DNA of 64,000 nt from Thiobaca trueperi (GTDB lineage: Bacteria > Pseudomonadota > Gammaproteobacteria > Chromatiales > Chromatiaceae): positions 62,001-126,000 of the forward strand of contig NZ_SMAO01000002.1 in the NCBI RefSeq assembly GCF_004342175.1. Direction: 5' to 3'. The notes below the pieces were generated by a model. That model searched no databases and was not told where the DNA came from. It saw only the letters and a program-made list of their open reading frames with translations. Below, in pieces: positions 1-7,798 of this stretch; within the stretch, counting starts at the first letter, position 1, and every line of letters starts with the position of its first letter. The position numbers and the translations under genes were made by a program.

Positions 1-533
1 AAACCATTGCCGATGCGGATGAGCTGCTGCTCACCTTCAACGCCCTGCTGCGGATCGCACGCATCGAATCCGGCAGCCGTCGGGCCGCCTTCGCATCGGT
101 CGATCTGGCGGCGCTGGTCGCCGATGTGGCGGAGCTTTACGAGCCGGTCGCCGCCGAGCAGGGACAATCCCTGATGCTCGTGGCGGACGATCCCGTCTGG
201 ATCGTTGGGGATCGGGATCTGTTGTTTCAGGCGCTCGTCAATCTGGTCGATAACGCGATCAAATACACTCAACCCGGCGGTGAACTGACCCTCTCGGTTG
301 ATGCCGCTGACGGACGGGCGCACATCCTGGTCGCCGACAATGGCCCCGGTATTCCGCACGCATTGCGTGAGCAGGTCTTCCGTCGCTTCTTCCGTATCGA
401 CGACAGCCGTTCACTGCCCGGCAGCGGGCTGGGCCTGAGTCTGGTCCAGGCCGTCGTGCAACTGCATCGCGCCACCATTGAACTCACCGATAACCGGCCC
501 GGTTTGCGGGTTATGCTCTGCTTCGATCAGTAA
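1..533 (+). CDS. Sensor histidine kinase, C-terminal part (cut by window start)
   Basis: Reading frame is open from base 3 with no start in the window, so the N-terminus lies upstream. What remains is the end of a dimerisation helix (LLRIARIESG, typical just after the phospho-His helix) and a complete HATPase_c domain. The N box NLVDNAIKYT, G1 box DNGPGIP and G2 box GSGLGLSLV are all visible. It would use ATP to phosphorylate a His on the missing part and pass phosphate to a response regulator, probably encoded upstream. The stop overlaps the end of the convergent DUF1343 gene by 7 bases. The ligand cannot be inferred. Confidence 0.9.
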   Translation, partial: TIADADELLLTFNALLRIARIESGSRRAAFASVDLAALVADVAELYEPVAAEQGQSLMLVADDPVWIVGDRDLLFQALVNLVDNAIKYTQPGGELTLSVDAADGRAHILVADNGPGIPHALREQVFRRFFRIDDSRSLPGSGLGLSLVQAVVQLHRATIELTDNRPGLRVMLCFDQ

Positions 534-1732
534 ATCATCAGCGGTGCGACGATTTCGCTCCAGCGTTCCTCGTCGGCAAGCAGGCGTGATTCCAGATCGC
601 CCGGCTGTCCCTCGGGATCATCGACCCATTCGCGCAGCAGGGTTCCGCCCGACAGCAGATCAATCGCCAGCCGTTCGCTCTCGTATTCATAGTGGAATTG
701 ACGCCAGAGCGGATAGTCCGGGTATTCCCGTCGCACGCATTTGAGCAGCAGTGCGAGCAGGCGATAGGGCCGGAAGATTTCATGCTGATAAGCGGCGTTG
801 TCGGTGTGGATCTGGAGTCCCGAGCAGAGCTGGCCGACGTGCTTGTGAAAGGTCGGCTCGAACCAGCAGGGACGAATGAGCGCGCCCTGGGTCCAGTCGG
901 GACATTCGCGCTGCATCCGCTTGAGCAGCCGCTCGAAGTCCAGATCGGGCGCGCCGACCACTTCGAGCGCCGTGGTGGTGCCGCGACCTTCCGAGAGCGT
1001 GGTGCCTTCCAGCAGCACGGTGCCGGGGAAGCAGCGCGCCATGTTGAGACTGGAGGCATTGGGGCTGGGGTTGACCCACGCAAGTTCAGCGAGGGGCCAG
1101 CCAAATCCTGGCCCCTCGTTCGGGCGATAGCCGTCCATTGCGACCAGATGCAGATCCAGACTGCATCCGCGCTCGGCGACGAACCAGTTCGCCAGTTCGC
1201 CGAAGGTCAGACCGTGGCGCATGATGAGCGGCCCAGCGCCGACGAAGCTCTCCCAGCCGGGTTCCAGAATACTGCCCTCAATCGGACGCCCGGCCGGGTT
1301 GGGCCGGTCAAGGATCCAGAGCGTTTTACCGGCGCCAGCACAGGCATCGATCAGATACCCCAGGGTCGTCACATAGGTATAGATGCGGGTGCCGATGTCC
1401 TGGAGATCGACCAGCAGCACGTCAAAGCTGTCGAGCATCGCCGGGGTCGGATAGCGGACCTCGCCATAGAGGCTGTAGACCGGGATGCCGTAGCGCGGAT
1501 CGATGGCGTCCGGGGTCTCGACCATGTTGTCCTGCTTGTCGCCGCGCATTCCGTGCTGTGGCCCGAAGGCGGCGACGATGTGCAGGTCGCCCAGCGCCAT
1601 GAGCGCATCCAGGCTGTGCTGCCCGGTGGCGGTCAGAGAGGCGGGATGGCCGAGGAGCGCGATGCGCCGCCCCCGCAGCGGTTGGCGCAGATCGGGCGTT
1701 TCCAGCAGGCGGTCGATGCCGAGTTTCATCAT
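527..1732 (-). CDS. DUF1343 / NamZ-type exo-beta-N-acetylmuramidase
   Basis: 401 residues, covering the whole DUF1343 fold. Visible family motifs include the N-terminal LLGHPAS, FGPQHGMRG, the central VDLQDIGTRIYTY and ILDRPNPAGR. In Bacillus subtilis this family (NamZ) removes non-reducing N-acetylmuramic acid from peptidoglycan fragments, so a role in cell-wall recycling is the best guess. No signal peptide is seen (MMKLGIDRLL), so it probably acts in the cytoplasm or the start is mis-set. Two consecutive ATGs at 1732 and 1729 are equivalent choices. It is a single minus-strand gene between a convergent kinase gene and divergent queA; no recycling partners (nagZ, murQ, anmK) are adjacent. 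Confidence 0.85.
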   Translation of the reverse strand: MMKLGIDRLLETPDLRQPLRGRRIALLGHPASLTATGQHSLDALMALGDLHIVAAFGPQHGMRGDKQDNMVETPDAIDPRYGIPVYSLYGEVRYPTPAMLDSFDVLLVDLQDIGTRIYTYVTTLGYLIDACAGAGKTLWILDRPNPAGRPIEGSILEPGWESFVGAGPLIMRHGLTFGELANWFVAERGCSLDLHLVAMDGYRPNEGPGFGWPLAELAWVNPSPNASSLNMARCFPGTVLLEGTTLSEGRGTTTALEVVGAPDLDFERLLKRMQRECPDWTQGALIRPCWFEPTFHKHVGQLCSGLQIHTDNAAYQHEIFRPYRLLALLLKCVRREYPDYPLWRQFHYEYESERLAIDLLSGGTLLREWVDDPEGQPGDLESRLLADEERWSEIVAPLMIY

Positions 1733-1884
1733 GCGGAGTGGACCTGTGTCGGTCGGGCCGGTGGGTTCGCGCGGGCGGCGAGCCCGTCACGATGGCCTGA
1801 AATAAGTGGGTGGATTGTCGCCCGAATGTGCGCGACCACTCAATGTGGGTCAGAATTGTGCGCCAACATTCTCATTTTTGGCAC

Positions 1885-1913
1885 AGTGATACCATTCGGA
1901 AGTGATACCATTC
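1885..1913 (+). repeat. 13-bp direct repeat just upstream of queA
   Basis: AGTGATACCATTC occurs at 1885-1897 and again at 1901-1913, a period of 16 bases. The second copy ends five bases before the queA ATG. It takes the place where a Shine-Dalgarno sequence should be, and no good purine-rich site is seen. It could be a protein binding site or a slippage product. Confidence 0.6.
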
Positions 1914-1918
1914 ACTCA

Positions 1919-2950
1919 ATGCAGCGCTCTGACTTTTATTACGATCTTCCGCCCGAATTGATTGCCCAACGCCCGCTCGCTGAGCGTGGCGGGGCACGGA
2001 TGCTGGTTCTTGATGGCACGGAGGACAGCCCGCGCGACGGGATCTTCAGCGATCTGCCGCGCCTGCTGCGCCCGAATGACCTGCTCGTCTTCAATAACAC
2101 CCGCGTCATGCGCGCCCGGCTGTTCGGTCAGAAGGCGACCGGCGGACGGGTCGAGATCCTGATCGAACGTCTGCTGGCGCCTGACGAGGCGCTCGCCCAT
2201 GTCCGCGCCAGCAAGTCGCCCAGGTCGGGATCGATCATCCAGCTCGCCGATGGCGCGCGCCTGATGCTGACCGGTCGCGAGGGTGATCTGTTCCGTCTGC
2301 ATGCGGTCGAAGCGACCTTCGCCGACATCATGTCCAGACAGGGTCACATTCCTTTGCCCCCCTATATTCAACGGCCTGATGACGAGGCCGATGATTCCCG
2401 CTATCAGACCCTCTATGCCAGCCGTGAGGGTGCGGTCGCGGCGCCCACAGCCGGACTGCATTTCGATGCACCCATGCTGCAACGCCTGGCTGAACTGGGC
2501 GTTGGACGGGCGGAGGTGACGCTGCATGTCGGGGCGGGAACCTTTCAGCCCGTGCGGGTGGATGACCTCGACCGGCACATCATGCATGCCGAATGGCTGG
2601 AGGTCAGCGAGGATACATGCGAACGCATCCGCCTGACGCGCCAGTCGGGCGGACGGATCATTGCGGTTGGCACCACCAGTGTGCGGAGTCTGGAGACCGC
2701 CGCCGCCGATGGCGAGCTCAAGCCCTTTCGTGGCGACAGCCGTCTCTTCATTCGTCCCGGTTATCGCTTCCGCATCGTCGATGTCATGCTGACCAATTTT
2801 CATCTGCCTGAATCGACATTATTGATGCTGGTGTCGGCCTTTGCCGGCCATGATCGCATCATGCATGCCTATCACCATGCGGTTGCCAAGGGCTATCGTT
2901 TCTTCAGTTATGGGGATGCGATGTTTCTTGTGCGGCGTCCCGACGCTTAG
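1919..2950 (+). CDS. queA: S-adenosylmethionine:tRNA ribosyltransferase-isomerase QueA
   Basis: 343 residues, the normal length for QueA, which transfers and isomerises the ribosyl group of SAM onto preQ1 in tRNA to make epoxyqueuosine. The N-terminus SDFYYDLPPELIAQRPL is the family hallmark and fixes ATG 1919, although the frame stays open far upstream. Other family motifs are NNTRVMRARL, APTAGLHFD, LHVGAGTFQPV, VGTTSVRSLE and the C-terminal TNFHLPESTLLMLVSAF. Usually queA precedes tgt; here tgt is not next and an H-NS-like gene follows after about 210 bases. Confidence 0.97.
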   Translation: MQRSDFYYDLPPELIAQRPLAERGGARMLVLDGTEDSPRDGIFSDLPRLLRPNDLLVFNNTRVMRARLFGQKATGGRVEILIERLLAPDEALAHVRASKSPRSGSIIQLADGARLMLTGREGDLFRLHAVEATFADIMSRQGHIPLPPYIQRPDDEADDSRYQTLYASREGAVAAPTAGLHFDAPMLQRLAELGVGRAEVTLHVGAGTFQPVRVDDLDRHIMHAEWLEVSEDTCERIRLTRQSGGRIIAVGTTSVRSLETAAADGELKPFRGDSRLFIRPGYRFRIVDVMLTNFHLPESTLLMLVSAFAGHDRIMHAYHHAVAKGYRFFSYGDAMFLVRRPDA

Positions 2951-3016
2951 ACGAACCACATTATCCCCAGCCTCTTCAGGTCTTCCCGGCATGTCACGTT
3001 CCGAGTATCCGGTCAT

Positions 3017-3049
3017 CCATTGAGTCGGGATTTGCGCCATGCTCAATGG
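3017..3049. repeat. 8-bp perfect inverted repeat upstream of the H-NS-like gene
   Basis: CCATTGAG at 3017-3024 and CTCAATGG at 3042-3049, separated by 17 bases. It lies between queA and the predicted promoter of the downstream gene, so it could be a weak queA 3' hairpin (no T-run follows) or an operator dyad. Confidence 0.5.
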
Positions 3050-3070
3050 CTAAGTGCGGCAATGACCTTC

Positions 3071-3098
3071 TTGACATTTATTATGAATCGATTAAATT
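3071..3098 (+). promoter_or_regulatory. Sigma-70-type promoter for the H-NS-like gene
   Basis: A perfect -35 box TTGACA (3071-3076), then 16 bases and TAAATT (3093-3098) as a plausible -10. The stretch is clearly more AT-rich than its surroundings. It is about 65 bases upstream of the predicted GTG start. Confidence 0.6.
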
Positions 3099-3161
3099 AG
3101 CCGCGAACGGTCATTCCGTCGACATAAATCTCAACTCAATCCAGTTTTGGAGGTATCGCAA

Positions 3162-3584
3162 GTGGAATACACTAATCTTAGCCTTGATGAAATCAGACGT
3201 CAGCTTGAAGAGGCCGAAAGCAAGCAGGCCGAGCTGAACCGTCTCCTCGCGGTTCGCCGCCATGAGGGCAGAGATGAAGTCATCCAGCAGATTCGCGAGA
3301 TCATCGACAATAACGGCTATGAATATGATGAAATCGTCCCCTATTTGATCCCCAAGCGTGGTCGTGGACGTCGCCCATCACTCTTCACGCAGTCAAAGCC
3401 GAGCTCTTTCAGCACCCGTCAATATACTCGCTATGTCGATCCGGATAACGCTGAGAATGTCTATGTTCGTGGTGTTCTGCCCGCCTGGATGAAGCAGAAG
3501 ATGCAGGAGCAGGGATACGATCCCTCGTCCAAGACTGATCGCGAGACATTCAAGGCCAACTCCCTGCGGGTGCTTGAAGGCTGA
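3162..3584 (+). CDS. H-NS family nucleoid-associated protein
   Basis: 140 residues. The first half (roughly 5-50) is a charged amphipathic helix, EIRRQLEEAESKQAELNRLL, matching the H-NS oligomerisation region. A basic linker PKRGRGRRP at about 65-75 follows. The C-terminal part (RYVDPDNAENVYVRGVLPAWM) matches the H-NS-type DNA-binding domain in position and tone. A GGAGGT Shine-Dalgarno at 3149-3154 sits 7 bases before GTG 3162, which decides the start; an in-frame TTG at 3147 overlaps that site and is unlikely. H-NS proteins coat AT-rich DNA and silence it. It is a single gene with its own promoter. Confidence 0.8.
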   Translation: MEYTNLSLDEIRRQLEEAESKQAELNRLLAVRRHEGRDEVIQQIREIIDNNGYEYDEIVPYLIPKRGRGRRPSLFTQSKPSSFSTRQYTRYVDPDNAENVYVRGVLPAWMKQKMQEQGYDPSSKTDRETFKANSLRVLEG

Positions 3585-3705
3585 GGATCCATTGCCGTTC
3601 AAGCCGCGTTCAGTATGATTGCGCCATGCTGCATTGACCCGGAGCCATCTCCGCTAACCTGAAGCCGGAGAGGATGCGGTTTAAGTGTTTTATTTTAAAA
3701 ATCAT

Positions 3706-3760
3706 TTAAACCGCGTTTCTGTAACGATGCCTGTCGCTTCAGGCCGGTTGCGCAGTTTAA
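3706..3760. repeat. Short TTAAACCGCG-ended repeat, small variant
   Basis: TTAAACCGCG at 3706-3715 and CGCAGTTTAA at 3751-3760 form near-perfect (9 of 10) terminal inverted repeats around 35 bases. The inner GCCTGTCGC matches the related fragment at 25770. Assigned to the same family as 39238-39324 by its ends; the interior is shorter and mostly different. Confidence 0.4.
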
Positions 3761-3912
3761 ATCATCGAAAAATATCCGATTGCGTCACTGGCTTTTGTGC
3801 CTGATACCACGTAGACTGCCCACTTCGCATCATCCGGTCGATGCGTCGTCTCGCGGCTGAATCCCCTTCTGTCATCAGATATCACCCCCGAACGCCCCTC
3901 ATTTTTGCCTAG

Positions 3913-3944
3913 GCCGGCCCCATCCACGCATGGGTTTGGCCGGC
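3913..3944 (+). promoter_or_regulatory. Leader hairpin abutting the helicase ribosome-binding site
   Basis: GCCGGCC (3913-3919) pairs with GGCCGGC (3938-3944), extended inside by CCAT (3920-3923) with ATGG (3930-3933). The AGGAG site (3948-3952) starts four bases after the stem. A GC stem so close to the ribosome-binding site could regulate translation, for example with temperature or by the helicase itself. Confidence 0.5.
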
Positions 3945-3962
3945 TCCAGGAGTTTTTCTTTC

Positions 3963-5282
3963 ATGTCATTCGATTTGCTCGGCCTGCAGGCCGACTTGCT
4001 GCGTGCTGTCAAAACGCAGGGTTATGGCCGTCCCACCCCGATTCAGGCACAGGCGATCCCCGAGATTCTCGCCGGTCATGATCTGCTCGCCGGTGCGCAA
4101 ACCGGAACCGGCAAGACCGCCGCATTCGTTTTGCCCGTGCTGCAATTGCTGGCCGAAAAAGGTCATCCGCAGCGTCACCCCCGCGCATTGATTCTCACCC
4201 CCACCCGTGAGCTTGCCGCTCAGGTTGGCGAGCGCGTGCATGCCTACGGCATTCATTTGCCATTGCGTTCCACCATCATTTTCGGTGGCGTGGGCATGCA
4301 GCCCCAGGTCAATCAATTGCATCGCGGCGTCGATATCCTGGTCGCGACCCCCGGTCGTCTGCTCGATCATGTCGGTCAGCGCACGCTTGATTTATCGCGG
4401 ATCGAAATCCTGGTGCTCGATGAAGCGGATCGCATGCTCGATATGGGATTCATCCATGACGTGCGACGCATCATCAAGCTGTTGCCTGAACGACGCCAGA
4501 ACCTGCTTTTTTCGGCAACCTATTCGGATGAGATCCGCCGCCTGTCCGATACCCTGCTCAAGCGTCCCAAACTGATCGAAGTCGCCCGTCGCAATACCGC
4601 TGCCGAAAGTGTGATCCAGGCCGCACATCCGGTCGATAAGGGTCGTAAGCGCGATCTGCTCGCGCACCTTTTTCATCGCGAAAGCTGGGATCAGGTGCTC
4701 GTCTTCACCCGCACCAAGGCTGGCGCCAATCGACTGGCCGAACACCTGGAAAAAGAAGGGATCACCGCTGCGGCCATTCATGGCAATAAAAGTCAATCCG
4801 CCCGCACCCGCGCATTGGATGACTTCAAACGCGGTGCGGTGCGCGCGCTGGTGGCGACCGATATTGCCGCGCGCGGACTGGATATCGCCAATCTGCCTCA
4901 GGTCGTCAATTTTGAATTGCCGAACGTGGCCGAAGATTATGTCCATCGCATTGGCCGCACCGGGCGCGCGGGTGCTGGCGGGCGGGCGCTGTCATTGGTG
5001 AGCCACGATGAAGTGGGATTGCTCAAGGGGATTCAACGACTGCTGCGACGCGATATCGCGCTGGAGCCGGTCGTTGGTTTCGAGCCGTCTCTGACGCCAC
5101 CACCCTGCGAGCCGGATCCGGTTCCGGGCGGTCGTCGCGGCAATGCGGGTCTGGCTGGCGCGCCGCGCCGGCAAAATCGCCCGCCGGTGCGACCCCACGC
5201 CAACCCGCGCACGGGCCAGGGGCCAAAGCGCGGTGGTCGGGCGCGTCCCGGTCAGACCACGCATGCCAAACCATCAGCGTAG
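3963..5282 (+). CDS. rhlE: DEAD-box ATP-dependent RNA helicase, RhlE type
   Basis: 439 residues. RecA domain 1 shows the Q motif ([11 protein letters not shown]), Walker [35 protein letters not shown] and SAT. RecA domain 2 shows [29 protein letters not shown] and [10 protein letters not shown]. The tail after about residue 370 is Pro/Arg/Gly-rich and basic, typical of RhlE-like RNA-binding tails. ATG 3963 has AGGAG ten bases upstream; an in-frame ATG at 3930 lies inside a hairpin and lacks a site. RhlE-type helicases remodel rRNA and mRNA structures, often in the cold. The neighbouring RRM protein would suit a shared RNA-remodelling role. Confidence 0.93.
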   Translation: MSFDLLGLQADLLRAVKTQGYGRPTPIQAQAIPEILAGHDLLAGAQTGTGKTAAFVLPVLQLLAEKGHPQRHPRALILTPTRELAAQVGERVHAYGIHLPLRSTIIFGGVGMQPQVNQLHRGVDILVATPGRLLDHVGQRTLDLSRIEILVLDEADRMLDMGFIHDVRRIIKLLPERRQNLLFSATYSDEIRRLSDTLLKRPKLIEVARRNTAAESVIQAAHPVDKGRKRDLLAHLFHRESWDQVLVFTRTKAGANRLAEHLEKEGITAAAIHGNKSQSARTRALDDFKRGAVRALVATDIAARGLDIANLPQVVNFELPNVAEDYVHRIGRTGRAGAGGRALSLVSHDEVGLLKGIQRLLRRDIALEPVVGFEPSLTPPPCEPDPVPGGRRGNAGLAGAPRRQNRPPVRPHANPRTGQGPKRGGRARPGQTTHAKPSA

Positions 5283-5329
5283 AGATACGGATGTTGCATG
5301 TCCGGTTTTTACAGTACTGTCCTGACCGG

Positions 5330-5357
5330 AAACCGACACCGGACAGGTGTCGGTTTT
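5330..5357 (+). terminator. Terminator after the helicase
   Basis: AACCGACACC (5331-5340) pairs with GGTGTCGGTT (5346-5355) around loop GGACA, ending in TTTT on the plus strand and preceded by A residues, so it may work in both directions. Confidence 0.7.
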
Positions 5358-5367
5358 GCCAAACTTC

Positions 5368-5386
5368 GTCTCCAGCGGTTGGAGAC
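5368..5386 (+). promoter_or_regulatory. Hairpin in the leader of the RRM protein gene
   Basis: GTCTCCA (5368-5374) and TGGAGAC (5380-5386) flank a five-base loop, about 80 bases upstream of the start. It is separate from the helicase terminator and probably in the 5' leader; its role is unknown. Confidence 0.4.
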
Positions 5387-5464
5387 AAAGACTGTCGAAT
5401 CAGTTGTGCGTTGATTTTTCGACCGTTCTCACTTTCTCTTCAATGCGCTCTCCATGGAACTTGA

Positions 5465-5740
5465 ATGATGAATATCTATGTTGGCAACCTGGCCTACGGC
5501 GTGACCCAAGAGGAACTGCGTGACGCTTTCGGCACTTATGGAGAAATCTCCAGCGTGAACCTGATCACCGACAAATTCACCGGTGACTCCAAGGGTTTTG
5601 GCTTCGTTGAGATGCCGAACAATGCTGAGGCCGATGCTGCCATCAAGGGCTTGAACGAAACCCCGCTGAAAGGCCGTAACCTGAAGGTTAACCAGGCCAA
5701 GCCGCGTGGCGAGCGTCCTGCCCGCGGGCCGCGCTGGTAA
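5465..5740 (+). CDS. RRM-domain RNA-binding protein
   Basis: 91 residues, almost entirely one RNA recognition motif. RNP2 is IYVGNLAY near residue 4 and RNP1 is KGFGFVEM near residue 42. The short Arg/Gly/Pro tail ends ARGPRW. Two adjacent ATGs (5465, 5468) are both possible. Such small bacterial RRM proteins bind single-stranded RNA and are often cold-induced. It follows the RhlE-type helicase in the same direction but has a terminator before it and another after it, so it is probably transcribed alone. Confidence 0.92.
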   Translation: MMNIYVGNLAYGVTQEELRDAFGTYGEISSVNLITDKFTGDSKGFGFVEMPNNAEADAAIKGLNETPLKGRNLKVNQAKPRGERPARGPRW

Positions 5741-5752
5741 GCCAACGTCAAT

Positions 5753-5771
5753 CCGGGGCGATTCGCCCCGG
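5753..5771 (+). other. GC hairpin downstream of the RRM gene
   Basis: CCGGGGCG and CGCCCCGG around ATT form a strong stem 12 bases after the stop codon. There is no T-run; it probably stabilises the mRNA end together with the terminator that follows. Confidence 0.5.
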
Positions 5772-5776
5772 TGCAT

Positions 5777-5812
5777 GCCGTCAGTGACGCCTCTGCGTCT
5801 GACGGCTTTTTT
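5777..5812 (+). terminator. Rho-independent terminator of the RRM gene
   Basis: GCCGTCAG (5777-5784) pairs with CTGACGGC (5799-5806), with inner GACGC/GCGTC around CTCT, followed by TTTTTT. A textbook terminator. Confidence 0.9.
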
Positions 5813-5947
5813 GTGTCCGCTGTCCGGGCGCGAGCCTGCATACATTTCATCTCCGATCAGCGGCCTGGGCCTTGAGTGACCGACAGACGCTGCACCCAGT
5901 TGCTGCATCTGCTAACGTGTCGGCTCGATCTTCAAGCCAGTACACCC

Positions 5948-7798
5948 ATGCCAGACTCAAACCCTGTCTCGTTCGATCTGACCTATCGCGTATGCCCCGC
6001 CTTTCCGCAGGCGCATCTTTTTGCCGTCGAGATCCTGATCCCGCATCCGCCAAGCGATCCGCTGGTGCTGTCCCTGCCGGCCTGGATTCCCGGCAGCTAC
6101 ATGATCCGCGATTTTGCGCGCAATCTGCTGGACATCGCGGTGACCAACGCCGCCGGCCAGTCACTGCCGCTCGTCAAGCACGACAAGCAGACCTGGATCT
6201 GCGAAGGAGCGACGGGCGCGGTGAGGGTCGCTTATCGGGTCTTTGCCTGGGAACTCTCGGTGCGCGCCGCGCATCTGGACAGCACCCATGCCTATTTCAA
6301 TGGGCCGAGTCTGCTGCTGCGGGTCGCGGGACTGGAAAATCGTCCCTGCCGCATTGATCTGCTGCCGCCGGACGACGAGATCGGTGTGGACTGGCGCGTC
6401 GCCACCAGCCTACGCCCGCTGGATGCCGAACCGCTCGGTTTCGGGAGCTATCGGGCCGAGGATTACGCCGATCTCATCGATCATCCGGTGGAGATGGGAC
6501 GTTTCAGACTGGTGCCGTTCGCCGTGCGCGGTATCCCGCATCATGTCGCCATCAGCGGTCGGCACCGGCTCGACGAGACGCGTCTGATCGCGGATCTGGG
6601 GCCCATCTGTGCGGAACACGCGGCGCTCTTCGGCGAGTTACCGCTTGATCGCTATCTGTTTCTGGTGACGGCTGTGGGCGAAGGCTATGGCGGACTGGAA
6701 CACGCCTGCTCCACCAGTCTGCTCTGCGCGCGCGACGACCTGCCCCAGCCGGGTGAGGATCCACCGTCGCTGCCGACCGAAGGCTACACCCGTTTTCTCG
6801 GGCTCTGTAGCCACGAATATTTCCATCTCTGGCTGGTCAAGCGGATCCGGCCTCAGGTTCTGATCAATGGAGGGCTGGAGCGCGAGGTCCACACCCGACT
6901 GCTGTGGGCCTTCGAGGGCATCACCTCCTACTATGACGAGCTGGCTTTGGTGCGCGCCGGCTGTATTGATCGCAAGACCTATCTCGGTCTGCTTGCCGCC
7001 ACCATCACCCGCGTGATGCGCAATCCGGGGCGGCGTGTTCAGACCCTGGCTGATGCCAGCTTCGATGCCTGGACCAGGTTCTACAAACCCGACGAAAACG
7101 CCCCCAATGCGCTGGTCAGCTATTACGGCAAGGGCGCGCTGGTCGCGCTGGCGCTGGATCTGACCATCCGGCGCGGGACGGCTGGCGCCTGCTCGCTCGA
7201 CGCGGTCATGCGCGAACTCTGGCGCCGCCACGGACAGACCGGCGTCGGGGTGCCGGAACGCGGCGTGGAAGCGGTCGCGGGTGCAGTCTCCGGGCTGGAT
7301 CTGGATGGCTTCTTTGCCCAGACGCTCGATTCGACCGAGGATACGGATCTGGCCGATCTGCTCGCGAGCGTGGGCATCGGCATGCGGCTGCGTCCGAATC
7401 GGGGTCCGAAAGATCTCGGCGGCTGTGTGGAGCAATTCGCACCGCTCACATCCGCTGTGCCGACCCTGAATCTGCGTCTGCGTCCGGGCGGGAACGAGGT
7501 TGTGATTCAGTCGGTCATCTCCGGCGGGGCCGGCGAGCGTGCCGGTCTGGCGCCGGGTGACGTCCTGCTCGCGGTCGATGGTCTGCGCGCGACCCCGGAG
7601 AATCTGGAGCGGCTGGTCGCACGCGCGGCGGGTCAGACCGATGGCGTCGCGCTGCATCTGTTCCGGCGCGATGAGCTCATGACACTGACCGCTCATCCGC
7701 AGCCGGCCAATGCCGATACCTGCGAATTGATGTGGCTGGAGCCAGTTGCCGACGCCGTTGCCCGGACCCGTGACCGCTGGCTGGCCAGCCGTGTCTGA
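5948..7798 (+). CDS. M61 family metallopeptidase (glycyl aminopeptidase type) with PDZ domain
   Basis: 616 residues. The N-terminal beta domain carries the family motif LPAWIPGSYMIRDFARN. The gluzincin active site HEYFH (HExxH) at about residue 290 is followed by the downstream Glu in LLWAFEGITSYYDEL. A PDZ domain sits near the C-terminus (GERAGLAPGDVLLAVDGLRA, about 535-580). M61 enzymes remove N-terminal Gly or Ala or act as processing proteases. ATG 5948 is chosen because the alignable N-terminus (NPVSFDLTYRV) begins just after it; the longer frame from 5876 looks unrelated. No signal peptide is evident. The birA start overlaps its last codons, so the two are probably co-transcribed. Confidence 0.9.
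   Translation: MPDSNPVSFDLTYRVCPAFPQAHLFAVEILIPHPPSDPLVLSLPAWIPGSYMIRDFARNLLDIAVTNAAGQSLPLVKHDKQTWICEGATGAVRVAYRVFAWELSVRAAHLDSTHAYFNGPSLLLRVAGLENRPCRIDLLPPDDEIGVDWRVATSLRPLDAEPLGFGSYRAEDYADLIDHPVEMGRFRLVPFAVRGIPHHVAISGRHRLDETRLIADLGPICAEHAALFGELPLDRYLFLVTAVGEGYGGLEHACSTSLLCARDDLPQPGEDPPSLPTEGYTRFLGLCSHEYFHLWLVKRIRPQVLINGGLEREVHTRLLWAFEGITSYYDELALVRAGCIDRKTYLGLLAATITRVMRNPGRRVQTLADASFDAWTRFYKPDENAPNALVSYYGKGALVALALDLTIRRGTAGACSLDAVMRELWRRHGQTGVGVPERGVEAVAGAVSGLDLDGFFAQTLDSTEDTDLADLLASVGIGMRLRPNRGPKDLGGCVEQFAPLTSAVPTLNLRLRPGGNEVVIQSVISGGAGERAGLAPGDVLLAVDGLRATPENLERLVARAAGQTDGVALHLFRRDELMTLTAHPQPANADTCELMWLEPVADAVARTRDRWLASRV

Larger units (their letters stand above)
3585..3962. other. 378-base intergenic region rich in inverted repeats
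   Basis: No coding capacity recognised. It holds GCGGTTTAA (3676-3684) paired with TTAAACCGC (3706-3714) around an AT-rich loop. A second pair, TTAAACCGCG (3706-3715) and CGCAGTTTAA (3751-3760), resembles the ends of the repeat at 39238-39324. A hairpin at 3913-3944 lies directly before the helicase ribosome-binding site. It probably contains the end of the H-NS-like transcript and the helicase promoter and leader. Confidence 0.6.

Noticed and set aside
692-1918. Upstream extension of the queA frame by about 400 codons
   Set aside because: It lies antisense to the DUF1343 gene and shows no homology; QueA begins at the conserved SDFYYDLPPELIAQ.
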